Origin: Dactylellina haptotyla
Taxonomy: Eukaryota > Ascomycota > Orbiliomycetes > Orbiliales > Orbiliaceae
Length of the DNA: 64,000 nucleotides
Assembly (NCBI GenBank): GCA_031310005.1
Contig: CM062380.1
Span: forward strand, 2,728,001 to 2,792,000
Direction of reading: 5' to 3'
This document shows, one piece after another, positions 23,258 to 33,476 of this stretch. The notes under the pieces were generated by a model. It did no database searches. It worked only from the letters and a program-made list of their open reading frames with translations, and was not told the origin of the DNA. Position 1 is the stretch's first letter; each line of letters starts with the position of its first letter. Position numbers and translations under genes: made by a program.

Positions 23258-23653
23258 ATGCTGCGGAACCAGAAATCAAAGGGAAGATTGAGCTACCCGC
23301 CCAAAGAACAGACAGAAAAGGAGCGGAAACGCCGCTACCAGAGGTGGTACAAACGGAAAAATGGTCTCATCAGAAAATCGGCCAAATTCCACGAGCTTTT
23401 CGGCGATGACATCGCACTCATAATCCGCCGAGGCAACGGGAAATACTACGCATACTTTTCGTCCTCAAGACCAGAATGGCCACCCTCTAGGAAGGATATC
23501 GTAAGTTTACCAGATGCCCCAAGTAGTATCGGCCTCAGGGGCAGCAGGACCTGGTTATACTGTGGCTAACAAATCTGATAGGAGAAAAGTTATCCCTTAG
23601 CCGATTTGCACTCAACGAGCACGGAACCGCAGTCGAATGCTAGTGAGGATTAA
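23258..23653 (+). CDS. Small MADS-box-like protein
   Basis: This predicted protein has about 104 residues. Exon 1 is 23258-23500 and exon 2 is 23582-23653. The intron has a perfect GTAAGT donor and a GGCTAAC branch point. Residues about 26-64 resemble a degenerate MADS (SRF-type) core (RYQRWYKRKNGLIRKSAKFH, then ELFGDDIALIIRRGNGKYY). A proline-rich tail (EWPPSRKDIEKSYPLADLH) follows. Canonical MADS proteins bind CArG-type DNA as dimers. Here only the core survives, with no K- or SAM-like partner domain. The ATG at 23258 is the first in frame. It shares a promoter region with the ferric reductase and could regulate it, which is inference. Confidence 0.6.
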
Positions 23654-24068
23654 GCGGAATTGATACTATCGCAGTCCCACAGCCGCGGCGCCGGCAGATG
23701 CCTATCGAGCTATTTGAGAAAAATATTGCTAAAGGGAAAAGACTACACCCTGGGATGGAGGTGCCTAACATAGCTCTTTTGTTCAAATAAAGGAATTTAA
23801 TACATAGTAATAATATTTCAACGCTCCGCGTGAATGTAACTACGTAATTTAGAGCACACGAATTTCTCAAGGCCTGCTTGCGGTTCAACAGTATAAAGTC
23901 ACAAAACGGAATCCTCGATGACGATATTGCACAAATTGGGATAAAATCACAACATAACTGGCATTAATTTAAAAACAAGCACATTCTGAGATATCCTAAG
24001 ATCAACAATGAAAACAATGGGTAAAGAAAAGGCTCAATCTAGGTCCAGCTGGCACTGTTGTTTTCGGA
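23654..24068. other. Intergenic, nothing recognised
   Basis: This is convergent 3' space between the MADS-like gene and the large orphan. No feature is seen. Confidence 0.5.
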
Positions 24069-26339
24069 TTAGTCGCTGTCAGATGTTGATTCATCGCTGC
24101 TTTCTTCACTGCTTTCTTCACTGCTTTCAGGTCTTGACGGAGAGCGAAAATCAAAATACTTTTTAGTATCAACAATAGTTGAAGCTTTTGCGGGCCCCTC
24201 ATTCTCTTCTCCCGAATTCTCTAGTGTATTTGTACCCACACCAGAATTTCTCGTTGGCTTCGATCGAGAGGAAGCCCGGGTCTGATGTCGTGCTTGTTCC
24301 TGCTTTGGGGCCTCAAGTCTGCGAGATACTAGAGCCGTATTTGATTTAGGGGCTTCAAGCAATCGTAACTGAGGGGACGAGGATAATCGCGGTAAAATTT
24401 TTTGAGTAAATCCGTTACTTATTTTGATCTGCTCAAGCTCGTCGATGGCCTCGTTTAAAATTCGGTCTACGATAGCAGGAGTCATAGCGTCGCCTCCAAT
24501 CTTCTCCACATTCCTTATATCCGATCGTATTTCCCAAGTTATTTCCCCATCATCCCACTCTGCTTTTACTAGGGTAACTGGTTTCCGAATTTTGCCCTCT
24601 CTATCCGCATGAGACCAGGCCAAACCTCGAAGGATTTTGATAGTGCAATTGCCACTTAAAGCATCAGCAGTGTTACAACGCCTATTCTCCTTCTTTCCAT
24701 AATCTATTAACTCTGAAACATCCACGGAGAATGGATATTGCCTCCTAGCGATCATGGCATAAATTCTTGCTTCCCCCATTTTGCACTCAACGATGAGTGA
24801 ACAGCCTGTTCCTACGGAGCGCTTGCCTTCCACATGAAATATTCGCTCCAACTGTTCCAAGGCTGCTTTGTGATCTATAAGTTGCCCTTTTTCATCAAAC
24901 TTGATAAGTCTCGAAGACGAAGCGTCTTCTTCTAGCGCTTCAGGATCCTTTGCGCCTCTTCGTTGATTAGAATGACCGACAGAGGTCGTATTAACATTCG
25001 GTGGGCCAGATGAAGCTTTAGTGTTATGGCCATGGCGCAAGTTATGGGTATGTGATTGGCTAGAGGATCGATCTGAACCTGCTCTTGATCTAGTCTTTGG
25101 TAATACTGGAGATGCTTCAGATAAATCTATCTCGATGACCTCGATGACCTCGATCGCTTCCTCAATTTTCTGGGGATTGAAACGAGCTACGACTAAAGAT
25201 TGTTGCTCTTCCTGGTTGTCGTCCTGTTCGTCGTTCATAACCTCATTCTCTGGCTTCCACTCGCTTTGCTTTTGAATGGCGTTCAGGTCAAATGTGAGTA
25301 TTTTTTTAAAAACTCTCGATTGTTGTATTATGAGCTCCTTTTTAGCAGCTTCCAGTTTTTGGGCGTCATGTGACGCCATGATTACCTCACGTTGTCGTTT
25401 TAAGACTCCGTCCTGTTCTTTCAACCAAATTTCCATCTGTTTGAACAACGAGGTTCCGCGATGTTTCTCCCGATCCTTCTTTAATTTCTTTTCAGAGTAT
25501 TTCTGGCGCTCTTCATCTAGATCTTTCTCGCTTGTCTTCTGAAAATCTAGTATGTACTTAGACCAAATTTGGAGTATTATCGACTCTTCATCGGTGTTTT
25601 TAAATATTCCGGCATCCGTAAGGTTTGCGTCTAGGTAGTTGCCAACAGAGTCGGGATCATCAGGAAGACCAACAACATGACAGTCTTGTGCGGTAACCAA
25701 AAGACCTAAGCTCTGTCCGTGTTTAACAAGAGTTCGATATAGAAATCGGAATTTTAGAAAGTGATTTGGATCTTTTGACCGTTTGATTGCGTTGGTTGTT
25801 AGATGTAGTCTCAGACTCCAAAAAAGAGGCTGTCCCGCGAGAACAAGTTCTTGACTGTTGTCTTTGAAGGCTGCGAGAGAGTTTGTCTTAGGGGCCTCTG
25901 AGTTTTCGTTTCGTTGAATTATCTCTCTGACTGCGTAACCACAAGCGATAAGCCAATCGAATATATCCACTAAGTATACGATTGGCAGTTCCTCTAAAGA
26001 TGCTGATGTGATCCAAGCCCACCAAAGTAGCTCCCACGTTAGACCAGGGGTTCCAACTGCACTGTCAAAATCTTTTTGCGCTACAATTCTAGTGGCAGCT
26101 CGTTTTTGGAAAAATAGGAAACACCAAAGAGTTCTTGTCATTTTTTTCTGGTCTGAAAACCCGGATATGTTGACTTGAGGGAAAAGTATTTCCGTACTTC
26201 CATCGCGGATTCTCTGGAGGCTATCAGGAATCTCTTCGGCTTTACGGCATCTCAAAAAAGCAGGGATCTCCCAGTTTTGAATTTCGAGAACGGATTCATC
26301 TGCCCCCTTGAGATCAACTTTAGGTCTAGTGTTGGCCAT
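24069..26339 (-). CDS. Large orphan protein, 756 residues
   Basis: This is an uninterrupted frame from the ATG at 26339 (MANTRPKVDLKG). I do not recognise the family. The N-terminal 250 residues are helical and Trp-rich (TWELLWWAWIT). A charged coiled-coil segment follows (KYSEKKLKKDREKHRG; QKLEAAKKELIIQQ). Further on is a disordered, Ser/Arg-rich linker with an IEVIEVIEID repeat. A second folded region is at about 480-640 (GCSLIVECKMGEARIYAMIA; VTLVKAEWDDGEITWE). That last segment is faintly chromo/Tudor-like, but I would not assign it. The C-terminus is an acidic SSEESSEESSDE repeat encoded by a 12-bp tandem unit. The layout suggests a nuclear protein. It lies between the ferric reductase and DUF3723 genes. 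Confidence 0.65.
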   Translation of the reverse strand: MANTRPKVDLKGADESVLEIQNWEIPAFLRCRKAEEIPDSLQRIRDGSTEILFPQVNISGFSDQKKMTRTLWCFLFFQKRAATRIVAQKDFDSAVGTPGLTWELLWWAWITSASLEELPIVYLVDIFDWLIACGYAVREIIQRNENSEAPKTNSLAAFKDNSQELVLAGQPLFWSLRLHLTTNAIKRSKDPNHFLKFRFLYRTLVKHGQSLGLLVTAQDCHVVGLPDDPDSVGNYLDANLTDAGIFKNTDEESIILQIWSKYILDFQKTSEKDLDEERQKYSEKKLKKDREKHRGTSLFKQMEIWLKEQDGVLKRQREVIMASHDAQKLEAAKKELIIQQSRVFKKILTFDLNAIQKQSEWKPENEVMNDEQDDNQEEQQSLVVARFNPQKIEEAIEVIEVIEIDLSEASPVLPKTRSRAGSDRSSSQSHTHNLRHGHNTKASSGPPNVNTTSVGHSNQRRGAKDPEALEEDASSSRLIKFDEKGQLIDHKAALEQLERIFHVEGKRSVGTGCSLIVECKMGEARIYAMIARRQYPFSVDVSELIDYGKKENRRCNTADALSGNCTIKILRGLAWSHADREGKIRKPVTLVKAEWDDGEITWEIRSDIRNVEKIGGDAMTPAIVDRILNEAIDELEQIKISNGFTQKILPRLSSSPQLRLLEAPKSNTALVSRRLEAPKQEQARHQTRASSRSKPTRNSGVGTNTLENSGEENEGPAKASTIVDTKKYFDFRSPSRPESSEESSEESSDESTSDSD

Positions 26340-26817
26340 TATGGAAACGATAAATTGAGAAATATGGTGCGACAAAGCCGAAAGCCTTCAACGCCTGGCG
26401 ACAAGGCAGGTGCTTAGAAGGGATAAATGTGAAAATATAAAAAAAAAAGAAGTGACGTTCGGTTTTAAGGGCTTGGGTATTCTGGACAACTATGAGGGGC
26501 GAGTGGCAATTCCAAAGCCTTGTATCTGTCAGTGAAAGAGAGGAAGGTAAAATAAAGAAAAGCAAGACGGTTTAAATTTGCTCAGTTTTTAAGCGTAGGA
26601 TTATCTGACAATGCTGTACAGGTGAGCCATCTCATTTCAGCTGCACACTCACAATAATCGATGGGCAGCCTGTATAAGTACTCCTTCAACTATCCTGCTC
26701 AGCGCCCTTTTGCATTCGGCATTTCCCAGAAAACCAACCCACAATTTAAATACCGAGTATTAAACATACCAAAACTACTTTTTTAGGTAGAAAGCTTTAC
26801 ACTTTCAGTCAAAAAAT
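26340..26817. promoter_or_regulatory. Divergent intergenic region
   Basis: This is the shared upstream region of the large orphan (minus) and the coiled-coil gene at 26818 (plus). No motif was recognised beyond AT-rich stretches. Confidence 0.35.
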
Positions 26818-27501
26818 ATGCCTTTTGTACATCCACAAGCTAGTCTAGATGGTCACTCTGAACAACGTCGACCCCAAAGTTCTCTTATTGTCAGTACTCC
26901 TCAAGCTGTCATCCCACCGCCTGGATATTCAACGGCAGCCACGCAAACACAGGACCATCGTTCAGAGGGAAGGGTCTCTTGGTTTGTACCTCGAGAGCCT
27001 CAGGCCGGACCCAACCTCCCAAACCCACTCGGTCACACCTCGTCCCCTCGGTATGCTCAGCTTCATCCATCCGAGTCCTCTTACATTCAGCAGGTGAAAG
27101 ATTTGATCGAGAGACAAATGCGGATCCTCATTACGCTAGAAACGGATTTTAGAAACAGTTCCTTGGAGAAACATACGATGGCGACTGAGATTGATCGGCT
27201 CCAACATGTGGTTGAGCAACGCTTGTCGCAAGTAGCGGCGGCTGAGAGAGCACTCAAAGACCTCAACGTCAACTACCAGAAAGCTTATACTATCATCAAG
27301 TCAAAGGATATTCATATCCAAAATCTCAGCCGAGAAATCAAAAGATTGCAGGACAATAAACGACTGTCAATGAATAAAGCAGATGTGAAAATGAGAGATG
27401 TGGAAATCGATGGGCATGGAAAGTCTGTTCACGTAAAGACGGAGCCACGCGAAGATGAGCTGGAGCGAGAAAGAACCCCTTTCGCCAGCCAGTCGGCATA
27501 G
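26818..27501 (+). CDS. Coiled-coil orphan protein
   Basis: This is a single-exon frame of 227 residues from the ATG at 26818. The N-terminal 85 residues are Pro/Ser/Gln-rich and likely disordered. Residues about 90-190 form a continuous coiled coil (VKDLIERQMRILITLETDF; EIDRLQHVVEQRLSQVAAAE; SREIKRLQDNKR). The acidic tail is DVEIDGHGK-like. I do not recognise the family. It shares a layout with the genes at 6005 and 28609, possibly a diverged family, but I see no aligned motif outside the heptads. Confidence 0.6.
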   Translation: MPFVHPQASLDGHSEQRRPQSSLIVSTPQAVIPPPGYSTAATQTQDHRSEGRVSWFVPREPQAGPNLPNPLGHTSSPRYAQLHPSESSYIQQVKDLIERQMRILITLETDFRNSSLEKHTMATEIDRLQHVVEQRLSQVAAAERALKDLNVNYQKAYTIIKSKDIHIQNLSREIKRLQDNKRLSMNKADVKMRDVEIDGHGKSVHVKTEPREDELERERTPFASQSA

Positions 27502-28608
27502 GGCCCTAATTTCCGATACTCTTTCAATAATCGAGATTTTTATCTCCAGCGATATATTGCTGCAGTGTTGAAGAACGATTCGTCGTTCTCAACTATCTTG
27601 TTCCGAGAATACTCCCTAAAAGCCTGTACCACGATATCATATACTATCTACCTTAGATGAACGCGAATTTGATGAATTCTCATTATTTTTGAATCTATTA
27701 TTTCCACACCTAAGTTTCCATTGAATGTAAGCACAGTGACGGCTTCCAAGCTCAGTAACTCGACCCTCGTACAAACATCAAAAGAGACGAAACAAATACG
27801 CTTGACCACATTTCCAAATACATTGGGTTATTTCTCCGAAAATGTTTCGAGTAACCGTTATAGGCGGATAGATCTCAAGTCCGCAAGCTGTTCAGTGACG
27901 CACAAAAAAAGCAGAATACACGAGAACTAATTCAATTCCATTGCATTTGTTTTCGTTTTTCGGTCGAGAGCGCATTCTCATTCGGTAGGTCTCAACACAA
28001 CAATAGAGCAACAACCTGTTGTTTGTCAGATCAGATCAAGATCAGGATAATCGGCACGTGATTAGGTATCATTCTGATGTCTCAGTTTGGCGAGCCGTTT
28101 TCACGTGATCGTACCTCGAAATTGATGTCTCAGATTGGCGAGCCATACTCACGTGACCGCGCCTTCGATTTTCATGTCTCAGGTTGGCGAGCCGTCCTAA
28201 ATTTGGAGCAAACTTACATGAGCTCACAAGAACAAAAGTTTACGAGGAAATGAAACCTGCGGCACAGGATAGCAGCTGCAAAAAAATAATGCAATGCTCA
28301 CACAGGGATGGACTCAAACGGAGTATCAACGTGGACGGCATTTTTGTCTGTTGATACACACTGGATCTCGTTTTCTCATTTTTCAGCTGCAAGACATATA
28401 ACATGGATTGTTGATGGCCGTTGAAATCCATTTAGAGATATTTCAACCAAGGAGTACATATTAATTCTTTATTTGAGCGTTCTCGCTTCGTATCAGCCCA
28501 ATTTTGTCATCAGACATACTATTGATATCCTTCACTAGACTCTAGTATTGGTATATCAGAGTTTTCGAATATTTACCCTCCATCAACGTTTTCAAACAAA
28601 CCGGCATA
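27502..28608. other. Intergenic with a three-copy TTGGCGAGCC array
   Basis: No gene is supported. The notable content is the repeat array at 28054-28193, listed separately. Confidence 0.5.
28054..28193. repeat. CACGTGA / TTGGCGAGCC tandem array
   Basis: CACGTGA occurs at 28054, 28102 and 28151. ATGTCTCAG followed by TTGGCGAGCC occurs at 28087, 28135 and 28184 (motif starts). The period is 48-49 bases. TTGGCGAGCC is the reverse complement of the GGCTCGCCAA word found at 20252 and at 44103. CACGTG is a perfect E-box, the usual site of bHLH factors. Confidence 0.7.
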
Positions 28609-29430
28609 ATGGAAGAAATGGAATACAACACTTCAGAGAACCACGCATCCTCAGGGTTATCTGAGGCCGGCTTGTCAACCTGCTGCCCTGCCGCGTTGAG
28701 AGCCCAACAGATCTGTCACCTCCATGACAAAAGTAACAAATTTCTGCGGCAACAATTTGCCCTGTCCCAGGCAAACTTTGCCAAGCTGCTTGACCATTTG
28801 AAGGACTGTGGGCACGTCGACCAAGAACCTTCAAAACTAGCAGAAACCATGCGAATGGAAATCGCCCAACAATCCGCCAAACTGCAAGAAGCCGCGCAAA
28901 AGCAGAAACGGCGGAACGTGGAATACCAGATGAAGATCAACCAAAAAGACGCGACTATCGACGATCAAAATGAGAAGATCGCTGCACTCGAGGAGACCAA
29001 TACGAGAAATAATTTTGAGCTTATCCGCATGGCAAGCGACATCGATGCGCTGCAAACAAAAAACCAAGACCTCGAGGAACTTGTGCTCCAACGCTTCGGT
29101 GTTATAGATCCACCCCCTGGCGAAAATAACTTTCAAAACTCAAAGCGCGAAGCGTCGTATGGCTCATTGTTCGCAGATTCGATGCTACCCCTATCGGCAG
29201 TCGGCGGCAATGATAGCAAAGATTTATCAGAAGACAGTATGGATGTCAAGATTGACAGCACTGGTATGAATCAGTCCCCTGATATGCACGATATTGCGAA
29301 TCTCTTTAATATTGACGTAACTTTCGTTCAGCTCATTTACAGGACATGTAATTATTATGCGAATCTACGAAGAGCCGACGATGCGCCAAAACTTCCATAC
29401 TATACACGCTCGATCGCTCCCGGCAGATAG
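28609..29430 (+). CDS. Coiled-coil orphan protein
   Basis: This is a 273-residue frame from the ATG at 28609. A long coiled coil spans about residues 75-165 (ETMRMEIAQQSAKLQEAAQK; KDATIDDQNEKIAALEETN; DIDALQTKNQDLEELVLQRF). The C-terminal part is Ser- and Asp-rich, with no recognised domain. The last 40 codons may contain an intron or 3' UTR because their composition changes, so the end is uncertain. It has the same general layout as the gene at 26818 and lies in the same orientation. Confidence 0.6.
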   Translation: MEEMEYNTSENHASSGLSEAGLSTCCPAALRAQQICHLHDKSNKFLRQQFALSQANFAKLLDHLKDCGHVDQEPSKLAETMRMEIAQQSAKLQEAAQKQKRRNVEYQMKINQKDATIDDQNEKIAALEETNTRNNFELIRMASDIDALQTKNQDLEELVLQRFGVIDPPPGENNFQNSKREASYGSLFADSMLPLSAVGGNDSKDLSEDSMDVKIDSTGMNQSPDMHDIANLFNIDVTFVQLIYRTCNYYANLRRADDAPKLPYYTRSIAPGR

Positions 29431-30021
29431 AACCCATTATTGTCAATTGCCCGCCATTGATATATCCACAAACTCGTTCTCGTTAGGCACTGATGTTGCG
29501 CGTTCCTGTACGAGACTACAATTGGCTTCTGTTGGTTTTGTCTCAAATATGTGTTGTTTGTTGCTTTTATTTCTGCCGTACAAGACTGTGTCGCTCACTT
29601 ATAGTCTCGAACCAAACCAAACAACACAGAAGCTTGCTTTGGCCCCGAGACTGGCTCACTTACTCTTTTTGTTTCAGCAATGTTTCTTTTAGAGAACCAA
29701 GGAGTGTATTTAAAAATTCATATGAGACTATCTACATCGCAAATAAACTCGGGCCACTAATAAAACGATCTAATTTCCATGGAACTCTAGAGTAGCTTGT
29801 TTGAAAACCTCCGATATCTTTTAAAATTAAAACATTCTGTTAACGCAAAAGTACTTGAAAGACACGGACCGCTTCCACCACGATGAGAGCTTCGTTCGAA
29901 ACGAATGAAAAATAGGTACATCGGCTTCTATGCATGCAGGAATTTTAGCTACGCTATATACGCTAAACTGCGAGATAGTAGATTTTTTTGGCTTACGTAT
30001 CAGCGTGTAGGTTGAGTGCCA
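29431..30021. other. Intergenic with one dispersed repeat copy
   Basis: No gene is supported. It contains an exact copy of the 25-bp dispersed repeat at 29605-29629. Partial reverse-complement words of the same repeat lie just upstream (29531-29565). Confidence 0.5.
29605..29629 (+). repeat. Dispersed repeat, copy B
   Basis: It is identical over 25 bases to the copy at 2058-2082, 27 kb away. Its left flank CAAGACTGTGTCGCT shares words with the copy at 38909. Confidence 0.6.
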
Positions 30022-30264
30022 TCAATAACGTGTCTTGAAGTAGATGATAATGTTGCGCAAATGCATAAAAACGAAGGTGATAATAAAAGCTTGTAGGATG
30101 ACGGTAACAAGCACATGAATTCTCGTTGGATAAAAGTAAGCAGCCTGTTCCTCGCTGGCGGCTCGGATGAGAGATAGACGATTATAGGTATTGTTGAGTG
30201 GAATATAGGTGGTAATATGAAACAAAACCACGATTAGGAAGGCAAAGAGGATTTCTGGCTGCAT
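30022..30264 (-). CDS. Small two-span membrane protein
   Basis: This is an 80-residue frame from the ATG at 30264. It has two hydrophobic helices, residues about 4-21 (EILFAFLIVVLFHITTYI) and about 49-67 (HVLVTVILQAFIITFVFMHL). The linker between them is polar and carries an N-P-like YPTR turn. The tail ends in RNIIIYFKTRY. I do not recognise it. Its short length makes the call tentative, but the two clean spans and full start-stop frame argue against chance. It lies 3' of the DUF3723 gene in the same orientation. Confidence 0.45.
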   Translation of the reverse strand: MQPEILFAFLIVVLFHITTYIPLNNTYNRLSLIRAASEEQAAYFYPTRIHVLVTVILQAFIITFVFMHLRNIIIYFKTRY

Positions 30265-30446
30265 TCTGGTGAAGGTGAAATGGTAGTGCGATATTAGCGT
30301 AGTTTCTTGGAAGTTGGGATCGAGTTGAGAGAATATTTGTCAAGGCTAGAAGCCACGAATTAGCGAGTGACAGTGGAAGGGCATTCGGCTCGTACTTATA
30401 ACTTGTTGCTAGCCTCAGTTGAATGCTCTGGTTTGAAGACTTGCTT

Positions 30447-33199
30447 TTAGGGTTGCCCTTCCAGACCTATGAAAGGTTTTAGGCGTTTAACATATTCCGA
30501 AGTATTATTTGAGGGGCTTGCAGCGATCAGGGCATCTTCTAGAGATTGATTTTTGGTATCTAAGATCATTATAACGAAAACATTGTACCTGAGTCTAGCT
30601 TGGGAATATGCTGCGTTGAACGTTGAATTGATCATATGCTCTATTTGGCTCTGTTGACTGTAACCTACTCTTTTTTTACCATATAGCATAGTGACGTAAT
30701 GTCCACGATAGAGCCACGGGGGGATTTTGCAGCCGATTTGTTGTATTTCATCTCGCCGCCGGTGCTTAAAAATTTGGACAAAATGCTCAGAGTTTCGAAT
30801 TATCTCGTTCGCACCTTCAAAATCGCGTCGGAGCGACCTTGGATTGTCTATCGCGAGTGTGGCTCCGGATCCCAAAACCAATATCAAACTAACCCGATCT
30901 CCGTCCAATTCCGTTGTGGCGGTCAGTGATTTGGTTTTTGGTACCATACTCATTTCTGCCGCTTCTGAAACCTCGACTGTAGGGACGGTTGGTGCAGCTT
31001 CAATCGCAAGAACACGATGAGCCGGTTCGATTGCGAGAACTGGGGCAGGAGCATCGATCATAGGTACTTCTGGCGGCTCGATATTCACAATGCCAGCGTC
31101 CCCAACTTGTTCGATGTCCATTCGCTGAGACGCAATTTTCTGCGTATTCACAGTTTGAGGTACGCTCAAAAAACTCGACTCTGATATTACGTCATCGATT
31201 TCATAGGGACTATATCCTAGATCCGATTCCTGGTCTGCTTCTTCCGGTTGCAAGTCCCGCATATCAACCTCGAGATCTCTAGTAATATTAAAGGATGATA
31301 GAACTTTCTGGCAATCAAAATTTGAAGGCTAATGTTAGTCGACGTTAACGGATATCCAAACATCATGTAGCGAGGACGTACGAGCACGTCATTGTCAATT
31401 TTAGAACCCCAAAAATTAACAAAAAAGTTTCTCCGAACCTCCAAAGCTGTAACTCTGTACTTCTCAGGTTCTCTGCGGGTAAGAGCTAGATTTCGCAGGA
31501 AAAGTTGCCAGCTACATCGTTTATGCGATTCGCTAAAAGGTCTCCCACACCGCCTTGACTTCGCTTCGTCTTCCGAGTCTTCCGAGTCCTCTCGAGGAGA
31601 TCCCGTCGCTATTTTCGTTTGCGAGTAGGTCCGGAGGATGGTCTCGATCTGTGTCAACACATTTTGATATTCCGGTGTTGAAGTGTTGTTATCTTCCCCG
31701 ATGGAAAATTCGAGTAGTATTCGTCGGGCACTTGCAGCATACGGATTCTCTCTTAAACGTGCCTCTATCGACGGATTGGTAAACCCGAGGCTTTTCGCAA
31801 GATGGCACAGCCGATCAAGACACCAGGCGTTAGGCGGCCCTGTTTCCGGCTTCTTACAACCAGGGTCTCTCTTTGGTGGCAAAGCGAGCGCCGGGAAATG
31901 TCGCATCGCAAAAAGCCACAGCTGGCAGTAGGATATGTAGAATACCTTTTTGGGAGCTAAGGTAGTCGGGATCGTTGCTAGTTTGACACTCTCGGTCGTC
32001 TGAAGGGAAACCTTATTCGACTCAATCCAGCTGCCGAAAGCTACTTGCTCCATGGTTTGCCCATGGCGAATCGGAAATATGAACTTCAGACAACGAGTAC
32101 ACGCTTCCAAGTACTTCAAATCTTCCAAGAACGAAAAAAATGACAGAATTTCTCCATTCCAAGCTTTTATGTTTTCGATAATACGCTCTTTATCTTTGTC
32201 ATCGTAATTTTTGAAAATCTCACCTGCTCGCATCAGTTTTTTGATCTTTTTTTTATCCTTGGCGTCCCGGGGATCTAGTGTTTGAAGGCGGTCAACCGTC
32301 AAATTGTCCACAAATTCTCCATCAACGCCGTTGAGTACCTTTCCCCAGCATTCCTTGATACGACCAAGATACTCTCGACACTCCTGCAAGGAAAAACATT
32401 AGCTACGGCAGGTCTGATCCTGGGAGTATCTTCAAACCTCTGTGCATCTGATATTGAGAAGTCTGTGTATTCTCCCAAGCTTGATGCCCCCCCACAACCC
32501 CGTAACTTGCAGTAGCTCATCAAACAAGCCAAGTAGCTTTCCATCGTTCTCGAGTTGCTTGAGATCATCGCTCTTACTCTTAGAAAGACGCGCCCACCAT
32601 TTTTGTGCCATTTGGAAATCCTTTCGCAATGTGTAGTCGCGAATATTGCGAAATATATCGCCATCTAGCGGCTTTTCTGCGTTATCGTACTTTTCTTCAA
32701 GCTCTTTTGAAAGTCGATCGGCGTCGCGAAGCTTCCCACGGCCTGGTGCTGTCAGCCACTGCGCGTCGACGCAAACTGACGATCAACACGCCAAATCAAT
32801 TTATTGACATTATAACTTACGATAAATATCCACCGACCACCATCGTTGGCCTTCTGGGAGGCATTTTTTGGCAGCCAATATCCTGTGCTGGCCGAACAAG
32901 CACAGAAAATTTTCCACATAGTGAATGGCGTTCTTGTCGTTAAATTTTTGAAGCTGCTGCAGTTGAGGTTCGTCCGCAATTGCGGCGAGAAAGTTTTCTC
33001 TTTCATACCTGAGGCAGCCCTGCAGCTGAAATACGCGGCGAAGTCGTTTAACATTACTTAGGTCTATCGTCTTGCGCTGGTCAAAAATTATACAATCGAT
33101 ATTGATTTTAAAAACATCAACAAAAGCCTGCGTCTGTGCTTCCGATAGTGCGAAATTGGCTTCGTCTGCAAGAGCCTGTGGGTAGTCGAAAAGTCCCAT
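30447..33199 (-). CDS. DUF3723 family protein (Starship accessory gene)
   Basis: This predicted protein has about 859 residues. Exons are 33199-32821, 32775-32438, 32383-31382 and 31307-30447, with phases matching at all joints. The 45-nt first intron is short but has a GTAAGT donor. Family motifs in order are DQRKTIDLSNVKRL (40-53), LFGQHRILAAKKCL (101-114), RWWSVDIY, LDGDIFRNIRDYTL, WWARLSKSKSDDLKQL, LLQVTGLWGGIKLGRIHRLL and FLEDLKYLEACTRCLKFIF. These match the fungal DUF3723 profile as I know it. The C-terminal 290 residues are Ala/Pro/Glu-rich and then an apparently unique folded part. The biochemical function of DUF3723 is unknown. The family is one of the genes most often carried by Starship transposons. 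It is divergent from the patatin gene across 277 bp. Confidence 0.85.
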
Positions 33200-33476
33200 T
33201 ATGGCGAAATGGTGGCGTAGCCGCTCTAGAGGTCGTGATCGCCACTAACTACTTGAAACAGCCTCCGAATAAGGCTTGAGTGTGCACGACTGAAGCACCA
33301 GGACCAGGCGGCGGTTGGCAGATGGGAACCAGTGTTCGAGTGGTTACTATAAATACCCAGGTGATTAACTCTCACCTGCATCCACAGCGCACGTTATCCT
33401 TTCAGACTTGGTTTGAGGACCATCTCTTTTGAGCAACTACAACTCGTTAACTCTGTGTTCGATCCTCGCAAGCAGA
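33200..33476. promoter_or_regulatory. Shared promoter of DUF3723 and patatin genes
   Basis: The two start codons face away from each other across 277 bp. TATAAATA at 33348-33355 lies about 120 bases before the patatin ATG at 33477. The compact spacing suggests co-regulation, which is inference. Confidence 0.5.
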
